From Prolixibacter denitrificans (GTDB lineage: Bacteria > Bacteroidota > Bacteroidia > Bacteroidales > Prolixibacteraceae): 64,000 nucleotides of DNA. The stretch lies in contig NZ_PYGC01000001.1 of assembly GCF_003014495.1 (NCBI RefSeq), positions 433,594-497,593 of the forward strand, read 5' to 3'. The position numbers and the translations under genes were made by a program. The notes beneath the pieces are model-generated. The model worked only from the letters and a program-made list of their open reading frames with translations, did not search any database and was not told the DNA's origin. Positions within the stretch are counted from its first letter, which is position 1. Each line of letters begins with the position of its first letter. Shown here in pieces: positions 17,464 to 26,724 of the stretch.

Positions 17464-17499
17464 CTATTCCGAAGTAGTTTTCACACTACTCCGGAATAG
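17464..17499. terminator. Hairpin between convergent genes
   Basis: CTATTCCG and AGTAGT pair with ACTACT and CGGAATAG, each arm with one unpaired base. It lies 25 bases past the stop of the minus-strand TPR lipoprotein gene. The T-run is weak, so it may act as a 3' end stabiliser rather than a classic terminator. Confidence 0.5.
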
Positions 17500-17524
17500 T
17501 TTCTGAAATATTTTAAATTGAGTC

Positions 17525-19276
17525 TTACTCTACGATTGACTTGAACTGCTCGTCGTTGAAGTACTTCGAGAACTCGAGATCAACCTTGGCGATGTCTTTA
17601 TACTTGGCATCTTTGTTCACGGCAGCCTTCAGGCTATCGTACAACAGAGTTGTCTTAGCAGTACGTGCACCGATGATAGCTTTCAGGTAATCACCCAATG
17701 CTGACTCTTTCTTCAGGTTGTTCAAAGTGCGGAGTGCTCCATTGTTATCGCCGGTAAGCATCTGAGCAAGAGCTTTGTTGACACAAGTTCCGTCACCGAA
17801 ATATTTAACGGCTGCATCATAGTCACCTTTCAGAATACTTACAGTACCCAGGTTGTAGTTCACTTCCTGACCGGCACCACTAGCTGCACTGAAGAGTTCC
17901 TGAGCTTTGTCTAGATTTCCGTTCACCAGTGCTACTCCACCGAGGTTGTTCTGGATGATTGGGTTTTTCGGATCCAGTTTGTCAGCCTTTTCGAAGTTTG
18001 ACTGAGCATCGCTGGTGTTACCCTGATTCATTTCAACAACGCCGAGGTCATTGAATCCACGCCAATCTTCCGGGAACTGACGAGTGAAGCTGGTGTAAAT
18101 TGCTTTCTGCTTGTTCAGGTCTTCAGTAAGAGAAGCTGCGTAAAGCAATTCTGCCTGGTTGAGTTTGGAAGGATCGGTGTCTGCGAGATTAGCAATTTCC
18201 TCGTCAGTTTTACCAATCAAATCAACACTGGCAATAATTTTTGAACGACGCAGTTTCGGAAGAATTGTTTTTGCGATTTCCTGGAACGGACCAGTCAGGT
18301 TGCGAATCTCACGCTCGCGAACTTCCGGATCCTGGTACATTGAAAGTACACGCAAAATCATTTCCTTATCCTGGATATTGGATTTCTGCATCAATTCTTT
18401 GAAACCTTCCCAGTCTTCCGGAGTGTATTTTCCGGTAACTTCAGTTTCAACTTTATCTTTTTTCAGTTTTCTGTCAACAACTTTGGTAGCTGAACCTTCA
18501 CGTTTTTCAGCCAACTTGGTATTGAACTTCTCAGGTCCGTCCGGAGAAGCATAAGCTGAAACCTCAACGCCTTTCAGATCTTTGCGGTCTGCTTCAAATG
18601 CGTCTTTAATATACTGGTTCAACTTATCCATGTCTTCCTTCTTCAACTGAGAACCGCGAACATATGAACTGTTGATGAGATACATCAAATCTGCTTTGTA
18701 CTGATCGGGTACGACACGCTGAAATTTATCAATTGTCGGGTCATAAACGCCAGTAGTATTCTTTTCTTTCTGAATACCTACGATTGATGCGGGTTGGTCT
18801 TTAACCAAAGTTGAGGTTGCAATTACGCCGTCAGCAATCTTAACCGGATCGAAATCCAAAGTCTGGTCTCCTTGAGAAGCGGTGATGCGAACGACCAAAT
18901 CAGATTTACGCATGCCATCTACATAAGGTACGCTACCTTTATATGAGAAAGTTCCACCGTTGGTGTAGCTAATCACTTTGTTATTAGCTTCAACCTTTTC
19001 TCCCTGCAATTTGTAAGGAGCATACGCTTTTTCTCCACCCTGATAAGTCAGAACGGGAGTAGCTGTAATAGTAGCTTTCTTATTAAAGAACTTTTCAGGA
19101 ATACGCCCCTGAATCTCAACATCAACGTTACCACCTTTTGCTACAAGCACTTCAGGAGTAACCGTGTAGTTGATCTTATCGGCATTCTTCTTCATTTTCT
19201 GCAGACTGGCACAGCTTGACAGCATCATCGCGCCAACGAAGAACACAGCAACAGCCTTAAAATTGATTTTCTTCAT
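17525..19276 (-). CDS. Outer-envelope TPR lipoprotein with OmpA-like segment
   Basis: A 583-residue lipoprotein (signal peptide with Cys at residue 22, MMLSSCASL). After a beta-rich N-terminal part (about 35-220) comes a segment resembling the OmpA peptidoglycan-binding fold (LKGVEVSAYASPDGP, then KLAEKREGSATKVV). The C-terminal half (about 390-530) is a series of tetratricopeptide-like repeats, for example NDLGVVEMNQGNTSDAQSNF and NNLGGVALVNGNLDKAQELF. I read it as an abundant structural or scaffold protein of the outer membrane, anchored to peptidoglycan. It has its own promoter. The exact role is unknown. Confidence 0.85.
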   Translation of the reverse strand: MKKINFKAVAVFFVGAMMLSSCASLQKMKKNADKINYTVTPEVLVAKGGNVDVEIQGRIPEKFFNKKATITATPVLTYQGGEKAYAPYKLQGEKVEANNKVISYTNGGTFSYKGSVPYVDGMRKSDLVVRITASQGDQTLDFDPVKIADGVIATSTLVKDQPASIVGIQKEKNTTGVYDPTIDKFQRVVPDQYKADLMYLINSSYVRGSQLKKEDMDKLNQYIKDAFEADRKDLKGVEVSAYASPDGPEKFNTKLAEKREGSATKVVDRKLKKDKVETEVTGKYTPEDWEGFKELMQKSNIQDKEMILRVLSMYQDPEVREREIRNLTGPFQEIAKTILPKLRRSKIIASVDLIGKTDEEIANLADTDPSKLNQAELLYAASLTEDLNKQKAIYTSFTRQFPEDWRGFNDLGVVEMNQGNTSDAQSNFEKADKLDPKNPIIQNNLGGVALVNGNLDKAQELFSAASGAGQEVNYNLGTVSILKGDYDAAVKYFGDGTCVNKALAQMLTGDNNGALRTLNNLKKESALGDYLKAIIGARTAKTTLLYDSLKAAVNKDAKYKDIAKVDLEFSKYFNDEQFKSIVE

Positions 19277-19322
19277 GATGAACCTTTATTAATTTTCAAA
19301 ACCAATTGTTCGACACTTTTCA

Positions 19323-19330
19323 CAAAAGTA
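19323..19330 (-). promoter_or_regulatory. -7 promoter box for the TPR lipoprotein
   Basis: The minus strand reads TACTTTTG (TAnnTTTG), leaving a leader of about 40 bases. Confidence 0.65.
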
Positions 19331-19385
19331 AAATCTTTTGTTAATTAAGAAAAGCTTTAGAACGTTTTTTTATTATTGAATCTAA

Positions 19386-20021
19386 TTATAATATCACTCT
19401 GTTTACCCCCAAATTATAGGACTTATGAAAAATAACATCGATTAGTTTTTCATAATCTGCCTGGTTCTCCACGAAATCAATATTCCGGGTATCAATAATA
19501 ACAATCGGGAAGTCATTTTGCTGACGGAAAAAGCGAAAATATCCTTCACTAATTTTCTTGAGGTATTTTTCGTCGATTTCCTGCTCGTAATCCCGTCCTC
19601 TCTTCCTGATATTTTCAATCAGACGATTCTCAGGAAGGTGAAGATACACATACAAGTCAGGCTTGGGGTGTTTATCATATATGATTTCAAAGAACTTACG
19701 ATACAACTGATACTCATCTTCAGCGAGTGTATTCTGAGCAAAAATCAGCGATTTCATAAAAAAGTAATCGGCCACCGTCAACTGGTGAAAAAGATCGCGA
19801 TCAGAAAGCTCCCGCTTCAACTGATTATATCGTTCGGCCAGGAAGGATAACTCAAGAGGGAACGAATACCTTTCCGGATCTTTGTAAAATTTCGGCAGAA
19901 ACGGATTATCTGCAAACTTCTCAAGAATCAGTTTAGCCTGAAAATCCTGACTTATCCGATTTGATAATGAGGTCTTTCCCGACCCTATATTACCTTCTAT
20001 GACCAAAAAACTTATATCCAT
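19386..20021 (-). CDS. Deoxynucleoside kinase
   Basis: A P-loop kinase of 211 residues that phosphorylates deoxynucleosides in salvage. The P-loop is EGNIGSGKTSL (residues 9-19); the substrate site shows FLAERYNQLKR and the ERS-like segment reads SDRDLFHQLTVADYFF; the lid is RKRGRDYEQEIDEKYL. This matches the deoxyadenosine/deoxyguanosine kinase family. It lies 51 bases downstream of the prolyl oligopeptidase gene and could be in the same transcript. Which deoxynucleoside it prefers cannot be told. Confidence 0.92.
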   Translation of the reverse strand: MDISFLVIEGNIGSGKTSLSNRISQDFQAKLILEKFADNPFLPKFYKDPERYSFPLELSFLAERYNQLKRELSDRDLFHQLTVADYFFMKSLIFAQNTLAEDEYQLYRKFFEIIYDKHPKPDLYVYLHLPENRLIENIRKRGRDYEQEIDEKYLKKISEGYFRFFRQQNDFPIVIIDTRNIDFVENQADYEKLIDVIFHKSYNLGVNRVIL

Positions 20022-20072
20022 ACAAACCCGGGGTAAAAATTCCGGGAAAGATATCCAATAATTTGCGAAGGG

Positions 20073-22190
20073 TCAATTAAATTTTGGCTCAACCCCCATT
20101 TCGTAAAACACAAATGACCAGATATCGGTGTACTCATCTATTATCTTCGACGTTGGTTTTCCTCCTCCGTGTCCTGCCTTGGTTTCAATGCGAACCAACG
20201 TCGGATTTTTACCATCGTTATACTCCTGCATCCGCGCCATATATTTAAAGGTATGCGCCGGCACGACCCTATCATCATGATCGGCTGTCAATGCAAGAAT
20301 TGCCGGGTAGTGTCCTCCCTTTTTAATGTTATGATAGGGAGAATAAGCATACAGATACTTGAACATCTTCTCGCTATCGCTACTGGTACCGTAATCACCG
20401 GCCCACGACCAGCCAATAGTAAATTTGTTGTAACGAAGCATATCCATCACTCCCACCTGCGGAATCGCAACGCGGAATAAATCAGGGCGCTGATTGATGA
20501 CAGCACCTACCAGCAAACCACCGTTTGAGCCCCCCATCAAAGCCAGATGATTGGTGTCGGTGTATTTCTTTTCGACCAGATATTCCGCTGCCGCGATACA
20601 ATCGTCGAATACATTTTGTTTGTGCATTTTGGTGCCGGCTTCATGCCATGCTTCGCCATACTCTCCTCCTCCTCGCAAATTCGCGACAGCATAAACACCA
20701 CCTTGCTCAAGAAAAACCATTCGTGCCGGTGAGAAGTATGGTGTCAGACTAATATTAAAGCCGCCGTATCCATATAACAGAGCAGGATTCGTTCCATCCA
20801 GCTTGGTTCCCTTCTTCATGAAAATGAACATCGGAACCTTCGTACCGTCCTTGCTGGCATAAAAAACCTGCCTGGTTTCAAAGTCTTTCGGATTGAATTT
20901 CAACTCAGGTTGCCTGAATACTTTCGACTCACCTGTTACCACATTGTACTGGTAAATGGTATTCGGCATCGTCCATGATTCGAACGTGTAAAAAGCTTCA
21001 CTATCATTCTTCTCACCAATCAGCACCGAAGCGCTACCCATCTCGGGCAGCTCAATGTTCCCGGTCAGTTTTCCGTCGGGCTGGAATAACTGTAGAACAG
21101 TATGAGCATCTTTCATATAAGAAGCACATATTTTTCCTCCAACGACCGATGCATCACTCAACACATCGTCCGATTCAGGAATAATTTCCTTCCAGTTAGC
21201 TTCCTCCGTATGCTTTGGGTCTACTGCAATTAACCGGTATCGGGGTGCTTTGTAATTGGTCAGAACCAATAGCTTCCCATCCATATCATCGATAACCTGG
21301 AACTCTTTGTCAAACGAAGTATAAACCGGCTTCCACTTTCCATTCCTTTCATTATTCATCCTCACATAAAGCGAGTTACCAATAGACGCCTCGTACTCGG
21401 TGAGATATTTAATTTTTTCGTCTCTCGTTACGCTAACATCCGACAGCCGTTTCGGATGTTCCGGCGTGTCGTACACCATTTTATCATCCGACTGAGGTGT
21501 GCCGACCTTATGATAATACACCTTATGATACTCGTTGGATTGACTCAATTCATCGCCTGCCTTAGGCTTATTGTACCTCGAATAGTAAAAACCATCGCCA
21601 TCCCATCCAATGCCAGAGAATTTAATCCACTGCAAACGGTCGGATAGCTTCTCTCCGGTATTGATATCCAAAACATATCCCTCATTCCAATCGGAACCTG
21701 AGCGGGCCACAAAATAGGCGAGATACTTCCCGTCGTTGGAAACACGTGCGGCGCTAAGCGCTACGGTTCCGTCGTCGGACAGTTTATTGGGATCAAGTAA
21801 TACTCTTGGCTCAGCATCTAAATTATCCTGAACATAGAGTACACTTTGATTCTGCAATCCATCATTCTTGTAATAAAAATACTTACCTGCCCTTTTGAAA
21901 GGAGCCGAATATTTGGGGTAATTCCAGAGGTTGGTCAGTTGCTTCCGAATACTATCCCGGTAGGGAATCTTGGCCAGAAAAGCATTGGTTACTTTATTCT
22001 CTGCTTTCACCCACTCTGCCGTTTCTTCCGAATTATCATCTTCCAGCCAACGATACGGGTCACTTACTTTATGACCAAAGTAATCGTCAACAACATTGTC
22101 TTTATGCGCCACAGGATATTTTATTTTCTGATTGTTCGTACAGGAAAAGGCAAATAAAGCCAGACCTGCAAGTAGTATGGTCCCTTTCAC
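20073..22190 (-). CDS. Prolyl oligopeptidase family serine peptidase (lipoprotein)
   Basis: A 705-residue S9A peptidase that cleaves short peptides after proline. The signal peptide ends FAFSCTNN with the lipid-modified Cys at residue 17, so it is held in the envelope. The N-terminal family signature DPYRWLEDD is followed by the beta-propeller, and the C-terminal alpha/beta hydrolase has PALLYGYGGFNISLTP, the serine nucleophile in LMGGSNGGLLVGA, DHDDRVVPAHTFKY with the Asp, and the His in KAGHGGGKPT. All three catalytic residues are in place. Function is probably peptide breakdown in the periplasm. Confidence 0.95.
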   Translation of the reverse strand: MKGTILLAGLALFAFSCTNNQKIKYPVAHKDNVVDDYFGHKVSDPYRWLEDDNSEETAEWVKAENKVTNAFLAKIPYRDSIRKQLTNLWNYPKYSAPFKRAGKYFYYKNDGLQNQSVLYVQDNLDAEPRVLLDPNKLSDDGTVALSAARVSNDGKYLAYFVARSGSDWNEGYVLDINTGEKLSDRLQWIKFSGIGWDGDGFYYSRYNKPKAGDELSQSNEYHKVYYHKVGTPQSDDKMVYDTPEHPKRLSDVSVTRDEKIKYLTEYEASIGNSLYVRMNNERNGKWKPVYTSFDKEFQVIDDMDGKLLVLTNYKAPRYRLIAVDPKHTEEANWKEIIPESDDVLSDASVVGGKICASYMKDAHTVLQLFQPDGKLTGNIELPEMGSASVLIGEKNDSEAFYTFESWTMPNTIYQYNVVTGESKVFRQPELKFNPKDFETRQVFYASKDGTKVPMFIFMKKGTKLDGTNPALLYGYGGFNISLTPYFSPARMVFLEQGGVYAVANLRGGGEYGEAWHEAGTKMHKQNVFDDCIAAAEYLVEKKYTDTNHLALMGGSNGGLLVGAVINQRPDLFRVAIPQVGVMDMLRYNKFTIGWSWAGDYGTSSDSEKMFKYLYAYSPYHNIKKGGHYPAILALTADHDDRVVPAHTFKYMARMQEYNDGKNPTLVRIETKAGHGGGKPTSKIIDEYTDIWSFVFYEMGVEPKFN

Positions 22191-22333
22191 AAGCTAAGTA
22201 TTAAGTTTAGTTACTAAACATTTAATGTCTGTCTGGTATAAAAAGAAACACAAAAAGTACGCAAAGGTTTAATTCTTTGCAACTTAAACGAATAAAAAAG
22301 TTAGCTAAAATGGTTATTCCCCTTAACAAATCC

Positions 22334-22831
22334 TCAAAGGAGCTTCTTTTTCGCTCTCATATTATTGTCTTTTCGACCTCCGAGCACGTATCCAATCAAC
22401 ATTCCAATAATGGTTCCTCCAACAATGAAACCCCATTTCTGCCCATGAAATAACACCAAATCAATCAAGGCTCCCACCAATGCACCGGCTGGCAAACCAA
22501 GCGCTGACCACCTGTAGGTAAAATAATAAGGTGGAAGAAACCCGTGTTCTTCGGTCATGTGTGAGGCCAACGTCGAGAGTGCCCGATCAAATTTGCGCCT
22601 TCTCTTACCCGGATTCTTCACCGCATCGTTCATTCCGGCAATGGTTTCCCTGACGCCGGAGTGCATTTCCCGGCAAACCGGACAATCTTTTGAAAATTGG
22701 TCCAGGCGTTGAACATTGCGCCAAAACTCTTCCAGTCGATAAAATCGAACATCCTTTTCCGATATACCTTTCAGGTTTTCACGGAAAAGCTCCTCTGTCT
22801 CATTCAGCCACGCTGATTCTTTCGCTTCCAT
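22334..22831 (-). CDS. Hypothetical membrane protein with CPVC motif
   Basis: I do not recognise this 165-residue family. The N-terminal two thirds is soluble and helical, with CPVC at residues 50-53 and HMTEEH at 91-96; together these could form a zinc site. Two membrane segments follow (about 108-126 and 132-152; the second is glycine-rich, IVGGTIIGMLIGYVLGG), then a basic tail ending AKKKLL. The layout is that of a small inner-membrane protein with a cytoplasmic zinc-binding head. It stands alone between the peptidase and pnp, downstream of the pnp terminator. Confidence 0.75.
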   Translation of the reverse strand: MEAKESAWLNETEELFRENLKGISEKDVRFYRLEEFWRNVQRLDQFSKDCPVCREMHSGVRETIAGMNDAVKNPGKRRRKFDRALSTLASHMTEEHGFLPPYYFTYRWSALGLPAGALVGALIDLVLFHGQKWGFIVGGTIIGMLIGYVLGGRKDNNMRAKKKLL

Positions 22832-22874
22832 GTATAAAAAAAGATTGATTAAATATAGAAAAAACTGGCAGAGA

Positions 22875-22899
22875 TAAAAAAAGCCCGGTCACCCGGGCT
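22875..22899 (-). terminator. Terminator after pnp
   Basis: AGCCCGG pairs with CCGGGCT around a 4-base loop, followed on the minus strand by TTTTTTT. Confidence 0.9.
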
Positions 22900-22923
22900 C
22901 TTAAATATAGTATGAATATACAT

Positions 22924-25149
22924 CTATCGGTTGTTGTCACGACGCGGCGGACGACGGTCTCCACGGTCACGATTACGATCACCACCTCTGCGGTCGCCTC
23001 GACCACCCCGATCGTTCTCGTTTCCGGTACGCTCCGGACGAGGCAGCAATACCTTTCTCGAAAGTTTCAGTTTACCTGTACGTTGATCAACCTCAAGTAG
23101 TTTTACTTCTACTTCGTCGCCTTCTTTCAGCACATCGGCAGGATTCTCGACACGTTTCCAATCGAATTCCGAAACGTGGAGCAAACCTTCTTTACCCGGC
23201 ATGATCTCTACAAAAGCACCGAATGAAACGATTGACTTCACTTTACCTTTGTAAACTTCGCCTACTTCAGGTACAGCAACAATCGCACGCACGCGCTCTA
23301 AGGCAGCATCAATTGCTTCACGGTTGGGTGCGCTGATTTCAACGATACCCAAGTCATCAACTTCCTCAATTGCGATAGTTGATTGGGTATCTTCCTGAAT
23401 CTGCTGAATGATTTTTCCTCCAGGACCAATAACCGGACCAATCATCTCTTTCGGGATAGTGATGGTCACGATTCGCGGTACATTCGGTTTGTAATCTTCA
23501 CGAGGTTCTTCAATCACTTCGAGAATCTTACCCAGAATGTGTTCACGTCCTTCTTTGGCTTGCTGCAGTGCCTGAGCCATCACTTCATATGAAAGTCCGT
23601 CAACTTTAATATCCATCTGGGTAGCGGTGATTCCTTTTTCTGTTCCGGTTACTTTGAAGTCCATATCTCCCAGGTGATCCTCATCACCCAGAATATCGGA
23701 AAGAACAGCAAATTTATCTGAATCCTTATCGGTAATCAATCCCATGGCGATTCCTGAAACCGGGCGTTTCATTTTTACACCGGCATCCATCATGGCCATC
23801 GTTCCCGCACAAACCGTTGCCATCGATGACGAACCATTCGATTCAAGAATATCCGACACAATACGCATGATGTAAGGGAAATCGTCCGGAATCATTCCTT
23901 TCAAAGCACGGTGAGCCAAATTACCATGACCAATCTCACGGCGTGAAACACCTCTTGGTGTACGTGGTTCACCAACAGAAAAGGGTGGGAAGTTATAATG
24001 CAACAAGAAACGCTCACGTCCCTGAACAGTTACATTGTCGATAATCTTCTCATCCATTTTAGTTCCCAGCGTCAAACTAGTCAACGACTGTGTTTCACCA
24101 CGAGTGAAAATCGCGGACCCGTGTGCTCCCGGCAGGTAATTAACCTCGCCCCAGATAGGACGAATCTCATTGGTTTTCCGTCCGTCAAGACGAATCTGCT
24201 CATCCAGGATCATCCGGCGTACAGCTTCTTTTTCCACATCGTGGAAATAACGACCAATCAAGCTAAGCGGAACTTCTTCTTCCTCTTTTCCTTCACTGTA
24301 TTTCTCAATGAATTCTTCCTTAACCTTATCGAAGGCTTCGTAACGTTCCTGTTTGTTCTGTATCGTTGCCCGAGCTACATCGTATACTTTCTGGTAAGTT
24401 TCCTTTTTAACCAGTTCACGCAACTCTTCGTCGTTTATTTCGTGTGAGTACTCACGCTTTACCACCCCAAGTTCAGCAGCCAGTTCTTCCTGAACCTTAC
24501 AATGTTGCTTAATGGCATCGTGCGCAAATTTGATGGCTTCCAGCATTTCATCTTCGGAAACCTCATCCATTTCACCTTCTACCATCATGATGTTGTCATA
24601 CGATGCCCCCACCATAATATCGATATCAGCCTTTTCCAACTGCTCCAACGAAGGATTGATGACTAACTTTCCATCAACACGACCTACACGAACCTCTGAG
24701 ATAGGACACTCAAAAGGCACATCGGAAACAGCGATTGCTGCAGAGGCTGCCAATCCCGCTAACGAGTCCGGCATTTCATCTTTCCCTGTTGAAATCAGGG
24801 AAATCATCATAGCCGTTTCAGCATGATAATCTTCCGGAAACAGGGGACGCAGAGCGCGGTCGACCAGACGAGCTACCAAAATCTCATCATCAGAAGGACG
24901 TCCTTCACGCTTCAGAAAACCACCGGGGAAACGACCCGCAGCAGAAAATTTTTCACGGTAGTCAACCGACAGGGGCATAAAATCAACGTCTTCCTTAGCT
25001 TCCTTTGCCGAAACGACAGTGGCTAACAACATTGTATCACCCATTTTAACTACAACCGATCCGTCTGCTTGTTTTGCTAGTTTTCCAGTTTCGATAGTGA
25101 TGGACCTTCCATCACCCAGATCGATTGTTTTTTCAATAGCTTTGTACAT
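22924..25149 (-). CDS. pnp: Polyribonucleotide nucleotidyltransferase (PNPase)
   Basis: 3'-5' phosphorolytic exoribonuclease of RNA decay, 741 residues from the ATG at 25149 (a longer frame to 25167 adds six residues and is less like the family). Two RNase PH domains (first with [20 protein letters not shown], second with [18 protein letters not shown] and [13 protein letters not shown]) flank the helical linker; a KH domain ([20 protein letters not shown]) and an S1 domain ([18 protein letters not shown]) follow. The C-terminus is an Arg/Asp/Gly-rich tail of about 30 residues, which probably adds RNA affinity. It follows rpsO, as in many bacteria, with a terminator hairpin between them. Confidence 0.97.
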   Translation of the reverse strand: MYKAIEKTIDLGDGRSITIETGKLAKQADGSVVVKMGDTMLLATVVSAKEAKEDVDFMPLSVDYREKFSAAGRFPGGFLKREGRPSDDEILVARLVDRALRPLFPEDYHAETAMMISLISTGKDEMPDSLAGLAASAAIAVSDVPFECPISEVRVGRVDGKLVINPSLEQLEKADIDIMVGASYDNIMMVEGEMDEVSEDEMLEAIKFAHDAIKQHCKVQEELAAELGVVKREYSHEINDEELRELVKKETYQKVYDVARATIQNKQERYEAFDKVKEEFIEKYSEGKEEEEVPLSLIGRYFHDVEKEAVRRMILDEQIRLDGRKTNEIRPIWGEVNYLPGAHGSAIFTRGETQSLTSLTLGTKMDEKIIDNVTVQGRERFLLHYNFPPFSVGEPRTPRGVSRREIGHGNLAHRALKGMIPDDFPYIMRIVSDILESNGSSSMATVCAGTMAMMDAGVKMKRPVSGIAMGLITDKDSDKFAVLSDILGDEDHLGDMDFKVTGTEKGITATQMDIKVDGLSYEVMAQALQQAKEGREHILGKILEVIEEPREDYKPNVPRIVTITIPKEMIGPVIGPGGKIIQQIQEDTQSTIAIEEVDDLGIVEISAPNREAIDAALERVRAIVAVPEVGEVYKGKVKSIVSFGAFVEIMPGKEGLLHVSEFDWKRVENPADVLKEGDEVEVKLLEVDQRTGKLKLSRKVLLPRPERTGNENDRGGRGDRRGGDRNRDRGDRRPPRRDNNR

Positions 25150-25210
25150 AATCTCTTCTTCAAACAATTAATAAGTTTCAAACAAATGGGTGGGGCTTTT
25201 TTAAAAAATA

Positions 25211-25240
25211 CCAAAAAAGGCAATTCGAAAATTGCCTTTT
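25211..25240 (-). terminator. Terminator or processing hairpin between rpsO and pnp
   Basis: AAAAGGCAAT pairs with ATTGCCTTTT around a short loop, followed on the minus strand by TTGG and a later T-run. In E. coli the rpsO-pnp gap also carries a terminator and processing hairpins. Confidence 0.8.
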
Positions 25241-25252
25241 AAGGTCGTTCGT

Positions 25253-25522
25253 TTATCTACGAAGATTAAGTTCTTTCAGAATAGCACGATAACGCTCAAT
25301 GTCTTTTCTTTTCAGATAATCGAGCAATGAACGGCGCTTACCAACCAGACGAATCAGTGCACGCTGGGTGCTGTAGTCTTTGCGGTTCTTTTTCAGGTGC
25401 TCAGTCAAGTGACTAATGCGGTATGAGAATAACGCAATCTGACCTTCGGTTGAACCAGTGTTGGTAGCACTTTTGCCGTGCTTTTCAAAAATCTCTTGTT
25501 TCTTTTCAGATGTTAAATACAT
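25253..25522 (-). CDS. rpsO: 30S ribosomal protein S15
   Basis: Small-subunit protein that binds 16S rRNA early in assembly and bridges to the large subunit. The 89-residue protein from the ATG at 25522 has all the expected features: LTSEKKQEIFEKHGKSATNT, GSTEGQIALFSYRISHLTEH, and RRSLLDYLKRKDIERYRAI. The longer frame to 25549 is not used by the family. A leader of about 85 bases lies between its promoter box and the ATG and contains a GTGT-ACAC hairpin; S15 often represses its own mRNA through such leaders, which is inference here. Confidence 0.97.
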   Translation of the reverse strand: MYLTSEKKQEIFEKHGKSATNTGSTEGQIALFSYRISHLTEHLKKNRKDYSTQRALIRLVGKRRSLLDYLKRKDIERYRAILKELNLRR

Positions 25523-25612
25523 TTTCTTAAAATAATTCGTGTGATACAATTATTACACCGCAGTATTCGAGTGCGATAGCAACGGCGTAACATTATCTGC
25601 AAAAATCAGCCC

Positions 25613-25620
25613 CAAAAGTA
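25613..25620 (-). promoter_or_regulatory. -7 promoter box for rpsO
   Basis: The minus strand reads TACTTTTG (TAnnTTTG), giving a leader of roughly 85 bases before rpsO. Confidence 0.65.
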
Positions 25621-25689
25621 AAGAAAAATATTGAAAAACTGTAATCTTTATTTGTGAATATTTCATTTAAACCATTTGACTAACAACCG

Positions 25690-26724
25690 CTAAAGCGATT
25701 CAGGCTCCTGCTCCAGAAATTCCTGTAATTTGGTTACCTGCGCATGCGAACCCAAAACGAATAATTTATCGCCCCGATTGAGCATATGCCCGGGGCCCGG
25801 ATTGAAGACATATTTTCCTTCGAAATTCTTCAGTCCCACAATGGTAGCTCCCGTCACATTTCCCACTAGTAAATCAGCAATGGTTTTTCCTTCGTACTCC
25901 TCAGCCATCCTGCTACAGGGAACCTCTGTGAGGCTTACCGATTTATTTCGCTGAAGCAGAACATACTCGACAAACTCCACTACATCAGGCTGTGTAACCA
26001 ACCGAGCCATACGCTGACCTCCCATGCGTTCGGGCATAATCACATTGGTTGCACCTGCCCGGCGAAGCTTCATATCCGAACCAATCTCCGAAGCACGACT
26101 AATAATCAACAAGTTAGGATTCATGCTTCGCGCCGTTAACACGACAAACACATTATCGGCATCATTTGGTGTTGTGGCAATCAATGCACGTGCATGGTCG
26201 ATTCGAGCCAACCTTAAATCATCCTCGTGAGTAGCGTCGCCGCGAACATATAGCAGGTTGGGATCTTCGCGAATGCGCTCAATCACATTATCGCGTTTTT
26301 CGATAATAACAAAATGTTGATTATGATCCATGAGCTCCAGCGCCGCTTGTTCTCCGTTTCGGCCAAAGCCACAAATAATCACATGATCGGTTAGCTTTTC
26401 AATCTTCTTGTTCACGCGATTCGTCTTTAAATAATTAATAAACTCTCCATCGAGGAAAAAACGCACCAAACTGGAACCAACGTAGGCAATATTACCCAGC
26501 GATAAGATAATCAAAATTGATACAAATATTTTCCCGGCAGGAGATAGAGGTTTTACCACCTCGAATCCTACGGTGGAAACCGAAATAATGGTCATATAAA
26601 ATGCATCAACCAGATCGAGGCCTTCAATAATCATAAACCCGAGGACGCCGAAAATAATCAGCGACAGCAGGAGGACGATCCCAATGCGTAATGTTCTGTA
26701 AGTTTGTTCCTCAAAGAGGTTCAT
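25690..26724 (-). CDS. Potassium channel protein with TrkA-N/TrkA-C (RCK) domains
   Basis: Two-membrane-segment ion channel fused to a cytoplasmic RCK gate, 344 residues. The first membrane segment is residues 12-33, the pore helix and filter lie at 43-57, and the second segment at 63-88. The filter reads TVGFEVV (51-57) rather than the usual TVGYGD/E. The RCK part starts with the Rossmann motif HVIICGFGRNGEQAALEL and ends with a TrkA-C domain (GDKLFVLGSHAQV). Its start overlaps the stop of the DUF2851 gene by 14 bases. Ion selectivity may differ from a plain K+ channel. Confidence 0.92.
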   Translation of the reverse strand: MNLFEEQTYRTLRIGIVLLLSLIIFGVLGFMIIEGLDLVDAFYMTIISVSTVGFEVVKPLSPAGKIFVSILIILSLGNIAYVGSSLVRFFLDGEFINYLKTNRVNKKIEKLTDHVIICGFGRNGEQAALELMDHNQHFVIIEKRDNVIERIREDPNLLYVRGDATHEDDLRLARIDHARALIATTPNDADNVFVVLTARSMNPNLLIISRASEIGSDMKLRRAGATNVIMPERMGGQRMARLVTQPDVVEFVEYVLLQRNKSVSLTEVPCSRMAEEYEGKTIADLLVGNVTGATIVGLKNFEGKYVFNPGPGHMLNRGDKLFVLGSHAQVTKLQEFLEQEPESL

